A DNA stretch of 64,000 nucleotides from Onchocerca volvulus. Taxonomy: Eukaryota > Nematoda > Chromadorea > Rhabditida > Onchocercidae. The position numbers and the translations under genes were made by a program. Shown here in pieces: positions 60,755-64,000 of the stretch (its first letter is position 1; the number at the start of each line of letters is the position of its first letter). Where the stretch lies: positions 9,076,616-9,140,615 of the forward strand of contig HG738139.1 in the NCBI GenBank assembly GCA_000499405.2, written 5' to 3'. A model generated the notes under the pieces. That model worked only from the letters and a program-made list of their open reading frames with translations. It searched no databases and was not told the origin of the DNA.

Positions 60755-60827
60755 CAAAAAGCATTGCATAATTAATCAAATAATTAAGTAGTAATCAATT
60801 AAATAATTAATTATGCAGTGCTTTTTG
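60755..60827. repeat. Stem-loop with 22-bp arms
   Basis: CAAAAAGCATTGCATAATTA at 60755 onward pairs with a matching arm ending at 60827 (TGCAGTGCTTTTTG). The 22-base stem has one G-T wobble. The central TTAAT-rich part can pair further. Confidence 0.7.
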
Positions 60828-61440
60828 AAAATTTTTTATCATTTATTATAGTTTTTTTATTATTATATTGTTTTTTGTTTTCTAAAAATTTTTTTTTTAT
60901 TTTTAAATTGAGATTAACTTTCAATTTTTAGATGCCAATTTCAAATTTCTTGTTCTATCATTCTCCTTTTTTCGATTTAAAGATATTTTTGTAAGAGAAA
61001 AAGAAAAGACTTGAAAATTACTATAAATGTGAGAACATTGTCATATCCAGTGAAGTACAACGATACGTTCGCACTTATCCTTTCGTCTTTCTAAGAGAGG
61101 TGTGAATTGCAATTGACCTTGTACCTTGTACCTGAGTACATCACTGGGAAAGTCTCCTCATCTCCCCTAATGCGATTTCAAATTCTTTTTCATTCACTAC
61201 TCCTTTGATGATGAAAGAAGGTTATATTCATAATTATTCCTTTTGCACTCCTTCACTCTCCCAAAAAGTACTCCTTCACCTCCACTTATGACTTAATCAT
61301 TAATGGAAGACGATGGTTTCGTTCTAAGTGGAATTAAGATACTAAATTTACATGAATTCAAGATACGAACACATATGGGCTAAATTATTTTGAGCGACAG
61401 TCATTATGGCCAGCTGAAATTAGGCAATGTAATAAATCAA

Positions 61441-61689
61441 TCTATATAAATAAAATTGTAAATGTTCGTCGTTCATTTTCACACAACGTTTCAAGTTCTT
61501 CACCGATTGATTTGAAAATTTGATTTGAAATTGATTTGAAAATTTGATGCAACGTTGCATTCAAATAGGCGCGTGTTTTTATATGGTAAGGCGCGTATTT
61601 AAGAAAAAAATACTTTTAGAGATTTAAGATTTTGAACAAACGAACAATTACATATTTATTTATGTACTGCATGTGACCGGTACAGCTAG
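61441..61689 (+). mobile_element. Short non-autonomous Helitron-like element
   Basis: The segment starts TCTATATAAATAAAATTG and ends CCGGTACAGCTAG, and is bounded by A at 61440 and T at 61690. A 5' TC, a 3' CTAG and insertion between A and T are the defining ends of rolling-circle Helitrons. The start (TATATAAATAAAA, TGTTCGTCGTTC, CACCGATTGATTTGAAAATTT) and the GGTACAGCTAGTA finish resemble short Helitron/Helentron-type repeats common in invertebrate genomes. At 249 bases with no frame it would be non-autonomous. I see no strong hairpin near the 3' end, which weakens the call. Confidence 0.5.
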
Positions 61690-62444
61690 TATAATATAAT
61701 GATTATGGAAATTTTGAGGACACGAGATAGATTTCTTAGTAATTTTTTAGTCCCGAAGCTTTTGAATTTATAGAAATATAAAGTAAGAATGAACGATTTA
61801 GTCATAGATATAATAATCATGAATGAATCTCATAAAACTCGTAAATCTGTAATAATTATTAGATACAAATTATGGATAGCAATTCTTTGATAGTAAAGCG
61901 AAAGTACCTGTGTTTATCTATGAGGAGAAAACGGCACTGTTTTCAAAAGGTATTTCTAATATTTCTATTTGTTCACAACTTTTCTAGTCCTAGTCTGCGT
62001 AATGGAAATGGTAAGTTAAAACTAGTTTGAACCACTAAATCTAGCTCAGCTTAATGAAATCGAATTTCGATGTCTGCTAAAATGACGTTGATAATTAGTT
62101 TAAAATTCATTTTAACAGATTTGCTATACTGTTTATCTCTTTAATTCTATTGGAGACACATTCATTCAGTCCAGTAATTACTGTCAATTGATATTTAATG
62201 CTTCCAAATTATTAAATGTTGCCATAAAATAAATTAAATTTGTTTTATGTTTGCATTAATTTTTTTTTCCAGAAGTTCCTTCTCCATTGATTTTTATGTT
62301 CAGTATGGATGTTGTAGAAGCATCCTCAATTCTCAGTTCGATAAAATTCAGCTATCTTTATTTTTGATCATAAAATTATTAATGTCATCGCAATAATTGT
62401 CTGAGATCTATAAATAATCTATCATAATTTAATCAAGAATGACC

Positions 62445-62654
62445 TATTGATAGGAAATATTGATCCTTCTGTGAATCGCAAACTTTCGGTGCATCTGAAT
62501 CGAAGACATAGCCATCAGTGCCAGAAAAGAATAGTATGTTGATAGAAATTTCCAATTTATTTCTGCGTAAAACTCATCGATTAATCTATTCAGAAATGAG
62601 AAAGAAACAATCTTCATCGATCTTCAATTGTATTGATAGGAAATATTGATCCTT
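62445..62654 (+). repeat. 24-bp direct repeat pair
   Basis: The same 24 bases (beginning TATTGATAGGAAATATTGAT and ending CCTT) occur at 62445-62468 and 62631-62654, 186 bases apart start to start. The DNA between them is not obviously repeated. Confidence 0.75.
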
Positions 62655-63263
62655 AATCTATATCGATCTAGGCCTTTAATTCGAAGCATTTAGAAACTTA
62701 ATTCTAACTATCCGTCTATTGGTAACTTTATTCCAATAACAGATGAATAGTTAGAGTAAAGTTTTGATTGATTGGCGTTATAAGGCGATTATCAGAAAAT
62801 ATTATCAGTCGAATTGATTGCTAGGCTGTTGATATTCTCCACTGTTCTCGATGGAAATATTTGATAAGAATTTGATAATTGTTGTCATTTTGGAAAGGAT
62901 TTGATGAGTGTCGATTGTAGCACTGCCTCCCAACGAATCGAAGAATGCATTTTATAACAGAAATTGCTTTGCAACATTACAAACATAGCGCATATCCTTT
63001 GTTATCAGACCGGAAATATTTACACGTGAATTGATTTCCAATATTTTACCGCTGAAGATAAACTTGGTGATCGGAAACAAAGATAAGATTTAGATAAATG
63101 ATTCATTAAATTAGATATCGTAATGAATATTGCGGTTTATTCATTTAAATGATGAATCATTTGACTGAGAATATTCGAGATAAAACAGTTTCTATCGTAA
63201 AATTTCATGTCATGAATTTCTAACGAGATATTTCTATAAATACAAAATACTTTGACTATTTAG

Positions 63264-63393
63264 ATATATTTATATCACAAAATTATCTCGGTTTTTCCGA
63301 CAGTATATTATAATTATATATATAAGTCAAAAAAAAAAAAAGGCTTGGCCGAGAAAGTATATTTACCGGAATAATTTTATGATATAAATATGT
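63264..63393. repeat. Inverted-repeat element of about 130 bp
   Basis: The arm 63264-63286 (TTTATATCACAAAATTAT core) is matched in reverse by 63371-63393 with about two mismatches. An inner stem TCTCGG/CCGAGA (63286-63291 with 63350-63355) nests inside. This resembles a degenerate miniature inverted-repeat element. Confidence 0.5.
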
Positions 63394-64000
63394 TTAAATA
63401 AAAATTTACTTGTGAATTAATTATATGACCAACAGATATGTTTGATTTTCGAGTTGATGAAATGTTACATTGTTAGAAAAGCACATGTCTCACGATTAAA
63501 GCTAAAATGCGCCTCAAAATACCAATTGATCTGTTTTTTTCAAAATGTTGCTAAAACAGCTATTCGTCATATATAATTAACAGTTAATGATTCCTCAATT
63601 ACAGTTATAGGCAACGATTAAATTAGTTAAATATTGGATAATGATGGGAAATTTCGAGCTATATACACATTTGAATTGAGAGAACAGAAAAATACAAATG
63701 AATGTAACCTCTCTAAGAAAAGTTCGAAATCCATCATTTTCCAGTTTTTTTGTGTTGTCATTAAATTTCAATTTGACAGTTTTTCCGAAGAAAACAGAAA
63801 TTTTTTTCATTGTAAATAATTCAATCATTTATGCGCAATGAAAATAGTATACACATTTAAAATCTTTCTATATAAAAGAAAGTATTTGAATATGAGAGTG
63901 CTGTAGAAAGCAATAGCAAAACACTCGAATTTGATATTTGTTCAGTTCACTAGTAAGTGGAGAAGTGTTTAGAATTACAGTAAATTTTATTCAGTGTGTT

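Larger units (their letters stand above)
60392..64000. other. Intron or intergenic DNA to window end
   Basis: No further exon is supported after the donor at 60392. The region is rich in small repeats: a stem-loop at 60755-60827, a Helitron-like element at 61441-61689, a 24-base direct repeat at 62445 and 62631, and an inverted repeat at 63264-63393. If the exon at 60245 belongs to a gene leaving the window, this is part of its intron. Confidence 0.45.

Overview
The window is AT-rich eukaryotic DNA with short exons, TTTCAG/TTTTAG-type acceptors and introns mostly of 50-400 bp. Its conserved proteins (UNC-16/JIP3, SMC3, a GSK3-like kinase, a tyrosinase-family protein) point to a nematode. The base composition and longer-than-Caenorhabditis introns fit a filarial/spirurid worm, but that placement is inference. 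No bacterial operon, CRISPR array, rRNA or tRNA was recognised. Most long open frames in the intergenic AT-rich DNA look like chance.

Layout. (1) 252-10263 (+): 25 exons of an unc-16/JIP3-type JNK scaffold. The 5' end lies upstream of the window, and the stop is at 10261. The visible part includes an 18-nt microexon. (2) 11581-14934 (-): a five-exon gene, convergent with unc-16, for a secreted tyrosinase-family protein of about 671 aa. All phases join, but the histidines of the first copper site are not seen and the whole second copper segment is absent. It looks like a pseudoenzyme. (3) 14935-20333: no gene seen. (4) 20334-28261 (+): complete smc-3 (cohesin) in 32 exons, 1219 aa by my splice model. 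(5) 29928-32204 (+): a divergent GSK3-like kinase with HRD and DFG motifs, a GC-AG intron and an apparent one-base frameshift. (6) 32205-64000: gene-poor DNA with two isolated, phase-compatible coding exons (42729-42818 and 60245-60391, +). They may belong to one long-intron gene running out of the window. This part also holds several hairpins and a short Helitron-like element (61441-61689).

Unusual themes. Four introns in three genes can only be closed with AAG (or GAG) acceptors instead of YAG. The tyrosinase-family gene without copper ligands is the most interesting protein-level observation. The exon coordinates come from hand translation checked for reading phase and for known family motifs. 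No alignment program or RNA evidence was available.
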